Both the position numbers and the translations under genes were made by a program. Positions 1 to 6,508 of a DNA stretch of 64,000 nt are shown here, piece by piece. The stretch comes from Terrirubrum flagellatum. Lineage in GTDB: Bacteria > Pseudomonadota > Alphaproteobacteria > Rhizobiales > Beijerinckiaceae. Numbering within the stretch: position 1 is the first letter of the stretch; each line of letters opens with the position of its first letter. The DNA lies in contig NZ_CP091851.1 in assembly GCF_022059845.1 (NCBI RefSeq), positions 3,162,001 through 3,226,000 of the forward strand, in the 5' to 3' direction. The notes under the pieces were generated by a model. The model had not been told where the DNA came from. It saw only the letters and a program-made list of their open reading frames with translations, and did not search any database.

Positions 1-248
1 CGATCGCCTCGCTCGCGATCCTCATCTTCATCTCGACCTGGAACGAGTATTTCTGGCCGCTCCTGCTCTCGCGCACGCCGGAGAACAGCGTCATCCAGAT
101 CGGCATCCAGATGTTCATGACCCAGGAAGGGACGCTATGGGGGCCGCTCATGGCCGCCTCGACCATGGCGAGCCTGCCAATCCTTGCGCTCTATGTTGTT
201 CTCCAGCGCCAGGTCATCCAGTCATTCATGAAATCGGGGCTGCGATAA
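1..248 (+). CDS. Sugar ABC transporter permease, MalG/UgpE type (3' end only)
   Basis: Only the last 81 codons are in the window; the frame is open from base 3 and stops at 246-248. The peptide begins IASLAILIFISTWNEYFWPL and ends RQVIQSFMKSGLR. The W-N-E-Y-F-W-P-L stretch and the closing QRQ...GL(R/K) signature are typical of MalG/UgpE/LacG-family inner-membrane permeases of CUT1 carbohydrate importers. The final membrane segment is visible just before the end. The stop codon overlaps the next start (TAATG at 246-250), so it is translationally coupled to the phosphatase and, through it, to the UgpC-like ATPase. The substrate cannot be told from this fragment; the binding protein and partner permease lie upstream, outside the window. 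Confidence 0.9.
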   Translation, partial: IASLAILIFISTWNEYFWPLLLSRTPENSVIQIGIQMFMTQEGTLWGPLMAASTMASLPILALYVVLQRQVIQSFMKSGLR

Positions 249-1012
249 TGTCCGTCACCTTCGACCGCCTGCTGAACGTCGCCGGCGCCTACAATGTCAG
301 GGATCTCGGCGGCTACGCCGTGCGAGAAGGCGAGACGTCCTGGCGCCGCGTCCTGCGCGCTGATGGCCTGCATCGCCTCGCGCCTGAAAGTGTGGAACAG
401 CTCTACGACGCCGGCGTTCGCACTGTGATCGACCTTCGCCATGCCGACGAACTTGCGCATCAACCCAACCCCTTCAGCGGTCATCGCAGCGTCGCCTATC
501 TCAATATCCCGCTGTTCGCGCAGCTTGCGCCTCAACCGGCGCCGGCGGCGCCTGCGAAGGACGCTCTCCTCGATCTCTACCTGCTTGCGCTGACGACGCG
601 GAAGAGCGCAATCCGCGAGACGCTTTCGGCGATCGCCGATGCGACCGAAGGCACCGTGCTGTTTCATTGCACCGCGGGGAAGGACAGGACGGGCATTATC
701 GCCGCGCTCACTCTCGGCATCGCGGGCGCTGACAGATCCACGATCGTGAGCGACTACGCGCTGACAGGCGCGCTCATCGCTCCCATGATCGAAGACATCC
801 TCGCCGGAGCAAAGGCGCGAGGCGCCGACATCGCCCTGCTGACCCCGCTGCTCGCCTGTCAGGCCGAGACGATGCTGGCGATGCTTGATCATCTCGACGA
901 CAATCATGGCGGCGTCGACGGCTATCTCGCCGACATCGGATTGCAGACGACCTCACGCGAGAAGATCCGCGCCCGCCTGGTCGGCCTCGAACACAGCAGG
1001 AAGGTGACGTGA
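248..1012 (+). CDS. Tyrosine/serine protein phosphatase-like protein
   Basis: A 254-residue protein of the bacterial Y_phosphatase3 (dual-specificity-like) family. The P-loop is [10 protein letters not shown], with nucleophile Cys141 and Arg147, which is the C-x5-R phosphatase signature. An N-terminal N-V-R-D-L-G-G-Y motif (about residues 16-23) is also characteristic of this family. There is no signal peptide, so it is cytosolic. The ATG at 248 is chosen because it overlaps the upstream stop; the frame stays open further upstream but lies inside the permease. It sits between a sugar permease and its ATPase and overlaps both. It may dephosphorylate a phosphosugar or inositol-type product, or a protein; the family includes enzymes with either activity. 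Substrate is unknown. Confidence 0.85.
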   Translation: MSVTFDRLLNVAGAYNVRDLGGYAVREGETSWRRVLRADGLHRLAPESVEQLYDAGVRTVIDLRHADELAHQPNPFSGHRSVAYLNIPLFAQLAPQPAPAAPAKDALLDLYLLALTTRKSAIRETLSAIADATEGTVLFHCTAGKDRTGIIAALTLGIAGADRSTIVSDYALTGALIAPMIEDILAGAKARGADIALLTPLLACQAETMLAMLDHLDDNHGGVDGYLADIGLQTTSREKIRARLVGLEHSRKVT

Positions 1013-2082
1013 TGGCTGAGATCTCGATACGCGACGTCAGAAAGAGTTATGACGCCAAAGAGATTCTTCACGGCCTCAGTCTCGATGTGGCGAACGGCGA
1101 GTTCGTCGTCATCGTTGGCCCATCCGGCTGCGGAAAGTCCACCCTGTTGCGCATGATCGCGGGTCTCGAAGACATCACGCACGGCGAGATCGCCATCAAC
1201 CGCGAGGTCGTCAACGACATCGATCCCGCCGATCGCGGTTGCGCCATGGTGTTCCAGAACTACGCGCTCTATCCGCATATGACGGTGCGCGAGAATATGG
1301 GCTATCCACTGCGCATCGCCAGAATGCCGAAGGATTTGCGCGAGAAGCGCGTGGCCGAGCTCGCCGCAATTCTCGACCTCTCGGACTATCTCGACCGGCG
1401 TCCGAACCAACTGTCGGGCGGGCAGCGTCAGCGCGTCGCCATGGGTCGCGCGATCGCGCGTGAACCGGCGGTCTTTCTGTTCGATGAGCCCTTGTCGAAT
1501 CTCGACGCCAAATTGCGCGTGCAGATGCGCATCGAGATCAAGAGGCTGCACAAGCGGCTGAAGGCGACCAGCATCTTCGTCACGCATGATCAGGTCGAGG
1601 CCATGACGCTGGCCGACAAGCTCGTGGTGATGAATGGCGGCCGGATCGAGCAGATCGGATCGCCGGCCTCCGTCTATCGCCGGCCGGCCTCAACCTTTGT
1701 CGCTTCATTTCTCGGCGCGCCGCCGATGAATCTCGCCAGCGCCACCGTCGCCGGCCCCCGCCAAATTTCACTCGACGGAGCGCCGAACTTCGTCGTGCCG
1801 ACCGCAAACGACCTGCCGCTGAAGTCGGGTGCTCCCGTCACGATTGGCGTCAGGCCGGAGGACATCGTGCTGACGACCGATGCCGGCCAAGGCCTCGGCG
1901 GCCGGATCGATCTCATCGAGGAGCTTGGCGGAAGCCAGGTCGCCTATTGCCAGACGCTCGCCCAGGAATTTTCCGTCGTGTTGCCTCGCGGCAGCGCCGA
2001 AACGGAGGACCAGCAGATTTTCATGCGGTTCCCCGCAGCGTGTCTGCATCTCTTCGACGCGCAGACTGGTCAGCGAATTTGA
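1012..2082 (+). CDS. Sugar ABC transporter ATP-binding protein, UgpC/MalK type
   Basis: A 356-residue cytosolic ATPase that powers a CUT1 sugar importer. The Walker A is GPSGCGKS (residues 36-43). The Q-loop reads FQNYALYPH, the ABC signature LSGGQ, the Walker B FLFDEP, the D-loop SNLDA and the H-loop THD. The C-terminal third, from about residue 235, is the TOBE/OB regulatory region of MalK-like proteins, including a G-V-R-P-E-D segment. The length matches the family. An ATG at 1012 overlaps the phosphatase stop (GTGATGG); a GTG three bases earlier is also possible. It is the last gene of the left-end sugar operon. MalK-type ATPases are often shared between importers, so this one could also serve other systems. 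Confidence 0.92.
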   Translation: MAEISIRDVRKSYDAKEILHGLSLDVANGEFVVIVGPSGCGKSTLLRMIAGLEDITHGEIAINREVVNDIDPADRGCAMVFQNYALYPHMTVRENMGYPLRIARMPKDLREKRVAELAAILDLSDYLDRRPNQLSGGQRQRVAMGRAIAREPAVFLFDEPLSNLDAKLRVQMRIEIKRLHKRLKATSIFVTHDQVEAMTLADKLVVMNGGRIEQIGSPASVYRRPASTFVASFLGAPPMNLASATVAGPRQISLDGAPNFVVPTANDLPLKSGAPVTIGVRPEDIVLTTDAGQGLGGRIDLIEELGGSQVAYCQTLAQEFSVVLPRGSAETEDQQIFMRFPAACLHLFDAQTGQRI

Positions 2083-2231
2083 CGGAAACCCAAAGGAGCA
2101 ATGCCGTTTGACAGCATAATGACCTGCGCGGCTCTTCGTGGAAGCCAAAGAAATGCAGCCGTTTGCGCGGTAGACGATAATTGCGGCCCGAGGGGGCCGA
2201 CCTCACATCGGTCGCGAACAAAGCTCTCGAA

Positions 2232-2522
2232 TTATGCGCGGGGCAGCTCACTGGTGGAATAGCGCTCCAGCAGTTTCCGGAACTCCTTGCCGCTAAAGCT
2301 GCTTTCGTGAACGAAAACAGCGATTTCAGCGGCGCCGCGGGTCTCCAGTTCTTCTATTCGCCGAAGAGCGGCAGCGGGCTCGGCTGCAACTGCAGCCATT
2401 TCCGGCGCTTCGCCCGATCCTGATACGCCAAGACGCCATTCGCGAGCGAACCTGGTCAGATCCGTAACGCTGTTACGATCATCGCATCTTGAAATAGCTT
2501 TCCGCGCCCCTTCGGCGTCCTC
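2232..2522 (-). pseudogene. Short unrecognised open frame, possible gene remnant
   Basis: On the minus strand a 96-codon frame is open between an in-frame TAA at 2523-2525 and a TAA at 2232-2234. The only internal ATG gives 55 residues (MAAVAAEPAAALRRIEELET at its start). The predicted peptide looks protein-like: an amphipathic Ala/Glu/Leu helix, then AEIAVFVHESSFSGKEFRKL. No start with a ribosome-binding site is visible, so the 5' end is probably missing. I do not recognise the family. It lies in a patch that also holds a permease fragment and a degenerate deformylase, which supports decay. It could also be chance coding in GC-rich DNA. Confidence 0.3.
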
Positions 2523-2543
2523 TTAGAGTCCTCGTTAAATTCG

Positions 2544-2936
2544 GTGCTCAAGGAGTCATATCGCCGCCAGATGCTGCCGCGGCAGGTGCTCGCGCTGCCG
2601 CTGTTCATCCTGTGCTGGCAGCTTGGCATTCTCAACACCTACGCTGCGCAGATTCTGCCGTTCATCGTTTCGCCTTTCGGCATTTTCCTTTTCCGCCAGT
2701 TTTTCAAGATCATTCCCGATGACGTTGTGCATGCGGCGCGTCTCGACGGGCTTTCCGAACTCGCCATCGTCTTTCGCGTGATGCTGCCAATGGCGCTGCG
2801 AGCGCCTCATCTGCTCCAGCGCCTCATACGGCTCCCGTACGTCGTGCAATTGCTTGCCATGCGAGATCATCTGCCGCTCGCGTGCTTCTCGTACCGCTTG
2901 ATGAGCCGCTCTCGTTTCAATCGTGAAAGCTTCTGA
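2544..2936 (+). pseudogene. Fragment of a MalG-type sugar ABC permease
   Basis: The 130-codon frame contains, from about 2571 to 2805, an unmistakable internal piece of a CUT1 permease. It includes LPLFILCWQLGILNTY, SPFGIFLFRQFF and the EAA-loop-like stretch DDVVHAARLDGLSELAIVFR ending at VMLPMAL. The N-terminal membrane segments and everything after the EAA loop are absent, and beyond about 2805 the frame reads unrelated sequence. The retained part is exactly the portion that would precede the truncated permease at the window's left edge, so it may be a partial duplication of that gene. It is not expected to yield a working transporter subunit. Confidence 0.75.
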
Positions 2937-3367
2937 ATCCAGAAAACCCCGTCAAGCTGATCTATCTCGTGTTGCAAGCAAACGGCGTGAAAGCCGCTGG
3001 CTTCCTCTTCTCGCTCAACGCCGTCGAGGCCTTGAAAGCGCACGCGGATAGTCGCGTAGCGCTCCATCTTTTCAGCGGCGCCTGGCATCGACACGCTGCC
3101 CTCGGTCGCTTCGATCCGTTCGGACGATGTCCAAACGATCTCGGGATTGATGTAGATGCGAGGCGTCTTGAAGCCAGCGAGTTCGATGACGACAACACGC
3201 TGCAGCACGCCAATGTGCGGCGCGGTGACGCCGACGCCAGGCGCGGCTCGCATCGTGTCGAGAAGATCGTCCGCAAGCTGTCGCAGATCATCTCCGAAGT
3301 TGGTGACGAGCGACGCGACCGCGCGGAGCCGAGCGTCCGGGAATTTTACAATAGACCTGACCGCCAT
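2867..3367 (-). CDS. Peptide deformylase-like protein, metal-site degenerate
   Basis: A 166-residue homologue of peptide deformylase, the metalloenzyme that removes N-formyl groups from new proteins. All three family motifs are recognisable but altered. Motif 1 is GVGVTAPH (residues 44-51; usual GxGxAAPQ). Motif 2 is EGSVSMPG, with Ser91 where the metal-binding Cys belongs. Motif 3 is QHEIDQLDG, keeping His133 and Glu134 but with Gln137 replacing the second metal-binding His. Two of three metal ligands are therefore gone, so classical deformylase activity is unlikely. Length and fold-defining residues are retained, which allows a pseudoenzyme as well as a recently dead paralogue. No good ribosome-binding site precedes the ATG. 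It is isolated from translation genes and sits among remnants. Confidence 0.8.
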   Translation of the reverse strand: MAVRSIVKFPDARLRAVASLVTNFGDDLRQLADDLLDTMRAAPGVGVTAPHIGVLQRVVVIELAGFKTPRIYINPEIVWTSSERIEATEGSVSMPGAAEKMERYATIRVRFQGLDGVEREEEASGFHAVCLQHEIDQLDGVFWIQKLSRLKRERLIKRYEKHASGR

Positions 3368-3395
3368 GACTCATGATCGATCGCTAATGACCTGA

Positions 3396-3665
3396 TCATG
3401 ATATATATGCTGATCGGCGCGGTCCGATAGACCAAACCGCGCTCCTTATCCGCCTTGTCGAGAGAGCCTGGAAGCCGCGCTTGCGCAGCCCTGCGATCGC
3501 AGGTCGCGTCGTATGAGCCAGCGCCCCGTCGCCGCCGTCAAGCTCGTCGATGGTCGCTCCCTGATAGCGCCGCGTAAGGCCTATCGCCGCAGAGGGCTTT
3601 GGGTCAGCCCGCGGCGGCGCCAGCACCAGCCATTCGCGACTGCTCTCCAGAACAGACGTGCGCAA
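3396..3665 (-). pseudogene. DUF3489-like protein remnant, frameshifted
   Basis: The minus-strand frame contains RRYQGATIDELDGGDGALAH followed by TTRPAIAGLRKRGF. This resembles the helix-turn-helix-like core of DUF3489 proteins (pattern: GATIxE...W..H..R..I.GL.K.G). After GF the expected tail is not in this frame but in the next one (DKADKERGLVYRTAP, ending near 3430), which indicates a one-base frameshift. The usual W of the 'ATGW' motif is missing as well. DUF3489 genes are commonly found beside phage-like recombinases, but no recombinase is visible here. It is most likely a decayed accessory gene. The family assignment rests on a short motif only. Confidence 0.45.
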
Positions 3666-3862
3666 ATCGACGGGAAGGACGCCTGCAGGAATTCACGACG
3701 ACGTTTTAGGCGATTGACAGCCGCGTTTCCGGCGTTGCGCGGGGTCTTCCCGGAGCGGCAGCTCTCCAAAGCTCATGCAGCCGAATTCATCAGCAGATCG
3801 TGAAGCTCGAGTCTGGCCGCAGGTCTTGCATGTCTCACGCGGATTATGCTTTTTGATCGAAT
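3666..3862. other. Spacer upstream of the copper operon
   Basis: No gene is recognisable here. The stretch separates the decayed patch from the first small gene of the copper-efflux operon and presumably holds that operon's promoter. I do not see a clear CueR/CopY-type inverted repeat. Confidence 0.4.
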
Positions 3863-4210
3863 ATGTTGCTTGTCCGAGCCCTCAGCCGGTTTCTGGCGAC
3901 GCTGGCGATCGTAGGTCTGATCGTTGGCGGATTTGGCGCGCGCGCGACTGCGAGCGTTCCAACCATGGTTGTCGATAGCGGCGCTATGGCTATAGCCGAC
4001 GACATGCCCTGTTGCCCGGAAAAGACAAAACCAGATTGCGGTCAAAGTTGCCCGCTGATGATGCTGTGCCTTGCGGTGAGCTTGCCAGCGACTCCGAGCG
4101 CGTTTGTCGTCGCCGAATTGAATTTCAGTTCCTCTCTGCTTATCCCCCGGAGTGACGATCCCGTCATTGGCCTTGGCGGCGCGCCGCCACGGAGGCCACC
4201 CCGAATTTGA
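3863..4210 (+). CDS. Small exported Cys-rich protein of the copper operon
   Basis: A 115-residue protein with a hydrophobic N-terminal segment (residues about 8-30, LVRALSRFLATLAIVGLIVGG) that serves as a signal peptide or anchor. It is followed by a metal-ligand-like cluster, PCCPEKTKPDCGQSCPLMML, with five Cys, then another Cys and a Pro/Arg-rich tail. I know similar small proteins only as hypothetical neighbours of Cus/Czc-type efflux genes in alphaproteobacteria; a periplasmic metal-binding or sensing role is inferred. It is the first of three small exported proteins ahead of CusB and is followed by a spacer with two hairpins. Confidence 0.65.
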   Translation: MLLVRALSRFLATLAIVGLIVGGFGARATASVPTMVVDSGAMAIADDMPCCPEKTKPDCGQSCPLMMLCLAVSLPATPSAFVVAELNFSSSLLIPRSDDPVIGLGGAPPRRPPRI

Positions 4211-4217
4211 GACGTCG

Positions 4218-4289
4218 GGCGTTGTGACGCCCTCAACGCCGCGCGGCCAAAGCCGGGCGGCGTGAACGGCTGTCGCCATACGACAGCCG
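4218..4289 (+). promoter_or_regulatory. Two intercistronic hairpins in the copper operon leader
   Basis: Two perfect inverted repeats fill the spacer between the first and second small genes. One is GGCGTTG/CAACGCC (4218-4224 and 4234-4240, 9-nt loop). The other is CGGCTGTCG/CGACAGCCG (4267-4275 and 4281-4289, 5-nt loop). Neither is followed by a T-run, so they are not classical terminators. They may stabilise or process the polycistronic mRNA, or modulate readthrough. Confidence 0.45.
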
Positions 4290-4314
4290 GCGTCCTCAAA
4301 TTCCGGAAAATCCC

Positions 4315-4563
4315 ATGACCATCGCTCTTTACGCGCGCTCTCCAGGAGCCGCGCTTCTTGTCGCGATCTCGGCGATCGCGTTCGCTGGCGCAGCGCATGC
4401 CGGCTCCAATGTCTGGCGAGGCCCGCTTTATTTCTATGATCAGCTCCACGGCCACGAGGCGCCGACAGGATCGATCAGTCCGCCAGCGGCGAAAATAACG
4501 CTCGTTCCTCACCAGAGGAAACCTCTGAGCCCCAAGGCCCAGGCGCGGCGCTCCGCCTTGTAA
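4315..4563 (+). CDS. Small secreted protein of unknown function
   Basis: An 82-residue protein with a clear signal peptide: a basic start, the hydrophobic stretch GAALLVAISAIAFAG, and a likely cleavage after AHA near residue 29. The mature part is about 53 residues, contains an aromatic/His patch (WRGPLYFYDQLHGHEAP) and ends in a basic tail. I recognise no family. Its position between a Cys-rich exported protein and a YtkA/FixH-like protein, on the same strand and before cusB, suggests a periplasmic role connected with copper, but this is inference from context. Confidence 0.55.
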   Translation: MTIALYARSPGAALLVAISAIAFAGAAHAGSNVWRGPLYFYDQLHGHEAPTGSISPPAAKITLVPHQRKPLSPKAQARRSAL

Positions 4564-4565
4564 GA

Positions 4566-4612
4566 GCGCAGCGTTGCGCCATCGCGGTCGCCGGCCGGCT
4601 CTTCCAGCCGGC
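4566..4612 (+). promoter_or_regulatory. Hairpins in the spacer before the FixH/YtkA-like gene
   Basis: A short stem GCGCA/TGCGC (4566-4579, 4-nt loop) is followed by GCCGGCT/AGCCGGC (4594-4612, 5-nt CTTCC loop). With 4218-4289 this puts stable stems in both spacers between the small genes. There is no T-tract. Confidence 0.4.
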
Positions 4613-4652
4613 GATCCGTCGCGGTCTTTCCACCGAACTCAGGCACGAAACC

Positions 4653-5057
4653 ATGACCTTTCACCTTATAAACCGCGCTGTCGCGGCGGCGTTCGCCAGC
4701 CTTCTTTCGGCGACGGTCCTCTCATCAGCGAGGGCCGAAATTCAGGACTACGAGTTCCAACTCGTCGACGCCTCACCGAAAGTCGGCGCGGCCGTGATCG
4801 AAGCGCGGCTCGTGAACAAGAAGACCGGCAAAAACATCCCGGACGCGGTGATCTCGGCGAGCCGCATCGACATGGCGCCCGACGGTATGGAGGCGATGAC
4901 GTCGCGCATCGAACAGACGCCGTCGGCCGAGCCGGGCGTCTATCGTTTCCGCACAAATCTCACGATGGAAGGCGGCTGGCGCCTGTCGCTCGCCGCCAAG
5001 GTGCAAGGCGAGACTGGCACGGTTGAAAGCCGTCTCGTTCTCAGGGCGATCAGATGA
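4653..5057 (+). CDS. FixH/YtkA-like periplasmic protein
   Basis: A 134-residue protein with an N-terminal signal peptide (hydrophobic residues about 8-28, cleavage near SARA|E). The mature domain is immunoglobulin-like: it begins YEFQLVDASPKVGAAVIEAR and has the PGVYRFRTNLTMEGGWRLSL motif. That reads like the FixH/YtkA-type fold, in which a 'P..Y......M.G.W.L' pattern is typical and some members bind copper. It ends in the overlapping ATGA that starts cusB (5054-5057), so the two are coupled. A role as a periplasmic metal-handling accessory of the efflux pump is likely but not proven. Confidence 0.75.
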   Translation: MTFHLINRAVAAAFASLLSATVLSSARAEIQDYEFQLVDASPKVGAAVIEARLVNKKTGKNIPDAVISASRIDMAPDGMEAMTSRIEQTPSAEPGVYRFRTNLTMEGGWRLSLAAKVQGETGTVESRLVLRAIR

Positions 5058-6508
5058 GCCGCGCCCTCAAGAGAATCGTCATTCTCGCCGCCCTCGCGGC
5101 GACGGGGGTCGGCGGATTTGATCTTGGGCGTCGGCCGATCGCGCTGCCCGACAGCATCCTTGATCGGCTCCCCGCAACCATCGCCGCCTGGGCTCCGGGC
5201 AAAACCCAACCACCTGCCAAGGCGGCGAGCGGGCCGGTGATTTACTACCGCGATCCCGATGGCGAACCATTCTATTCGGCCGAGCCGAAGAAGTCCGCCG
5301 ACGGTCGCGACTGGATTGCAGTGCGCGCGAGCGAGGATGTGCGCTTCGATGATCCTGATCCGCAGAAAGAAGCGGCGGACGCCAGCGGGATGCGCAGAAT
5401 TCTGTACTACCGCAATCCGATGGGGCTGCCGGACAGGTCGCCGACGCCGAAGAAGGACTCCATGGGGATGGACTACATCCCCGTCTATGAAGGCGAAGAC
5501 GCCAATGATGGATCTGTAAAGCTCTCCGTTGGCAGGGTGCAACGCGCCGGCGTTCGCAGTGAACCCATTGTCGAACGCATCATCACGCGCGCCGTGCGCG
5601 CGCCAGCCACGATCCAGCTCGACGAGCGCCGCGTTTCGGTCGTGACGCTGCGCTTCGAAGCCTATCTCGAAAAGGTCGCTGACGTGACGACCGGCGCGCG
5701 CGTGCGTAAGGGCGAGCGCCTGATGCGCGTCTATGCGCCTGACATTCTCGCCGCGGGCGCGCAATTCCGATCAGTTCTGGCGCAGAGCTCGAACGTCGAC
5801 TATTTGCGCGGCCCGGCTGTCGAAGGCGCCCGCCGGCGCCTCGAAAATATAGGGCTTCCCATCGAGGCGATCGCTGCGATCGAGAAAACACGCGATGTTC
5901 CCAGCGCGGTTGATTGGCCCGCGCCGCGCGACGGGATCGTGCTGGAGCGCGCTGCGGTCGAAGGCATGCGCGCCGCCGCGGGCGACACGCTGTTCAGGCT
6001 TGCAGACATCTCCGTGGTCTGGGCGCTGGCCGATGTCGCTGAACGCGACATCGGCGCCGTCAAGACCGGCGACAAGGTCAACGTGACCGCGCGCGGGGCG
6101 CCAGGCCGCGCCTTTGAGGGCCGCGTCGACCTCATCTACCCGCAGATCAACATGGCGACGCGCACGGGGCGCGTGCGCATTGTGCTTTCCAACCCGGACG
6201 GCGCGCTGATGCCGAACATGTTCGCTGACGTCGAGGTCGCAACTGGCGCCGGCGCGCCGGTTCTCGCTGTTTCCGACAGCGCAGTGATCGATAGCGGCAG
6301 GCGGCGGGTCGTGATTATCGACAAAGGCGACGGCCGCTTCGCGCCGCGCGAAGTGAAAACCGGAATGCGCGGCGACGGCCACATTGAAATCCGTGAAGGC
6401 GCGAGCCTTGGCGACAAGGTCGTCACGTCGGCGAATTTTCTGATCGACGCCGAAAGCAACCTGAAAGCCGCCTTGCACGGCTTCGAACAGGGAGATCAAT
6501 CGAAATGA
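5054..6508 (+). CDS. cusB: Cu/Ag efflux periplasmic adaptor, CusB type
   Basis: A 484-residue membrane-fusion protein of a heavy-metal RND pump. After an N-terminal membrane anchor it carries two tandem heavy-metal-binding motifs. The degenerate first contains YYRDPDGEPFY...EPKKSADGRDW (about residues 57-85). The canonical second is YYRNPMGLPDRSP..KKDSMGMDYIPVY (about 115-145). Barrel-sandwich and beta-barrel domains follow, with TGARVRKGERLMRVYAPD and VNVTARGAPGRAFEGRVDLI. The paired Y-x-N-P-M / D-S-M-G-M-D-Y motif is typical of CusB-family adaptors. The gene overlaps its neighbours by 4 nt on each side, giving a tight fixH-like-cusB-cusA unit. No outer-membrane factor is encoded nearby. Confidence 0.93.
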   Translation: MSRALKRIVILAALAATGVGGFDLGRRPIALPDSILDRLPATIAAWAPGKTQPPAKAASGPVIYYRDPDGEPFYSAEPKKSADGRDWIAVRASEDVRFDDPDPQKEAADASGMRRILYYRNPMGLPDRSPTPKKDSMGMDYIPVYEGEDANDGSVKLSVGRVQRAGVRSEPIVERIITRAVRAPATIQLDERRVSVVTLRFEAYLEKVADVTTGARVRKGERLMRVYAPDILAAGAQFRSVLAQSSNVDYLRGPAVEGARRRLENIGLPIEAIAAIEKTRDVPSAVDWPAPRDGIVLERAAVEGMRAAAGDTLFRLADISVVWALADVAERDIGAVKTGDKVNVTARGAPGRAFEGRVDLIYPQINMATRTGRVRIVLSNPDGALMPNMFADVEVATGAGAPVLAVSDSAVIDSGRRRVVIIDKGDGRFAPREVKTGMRGDGHIEIREGASLGDKVVTSANFLIDAESNLKAALHGFEQGDQSK

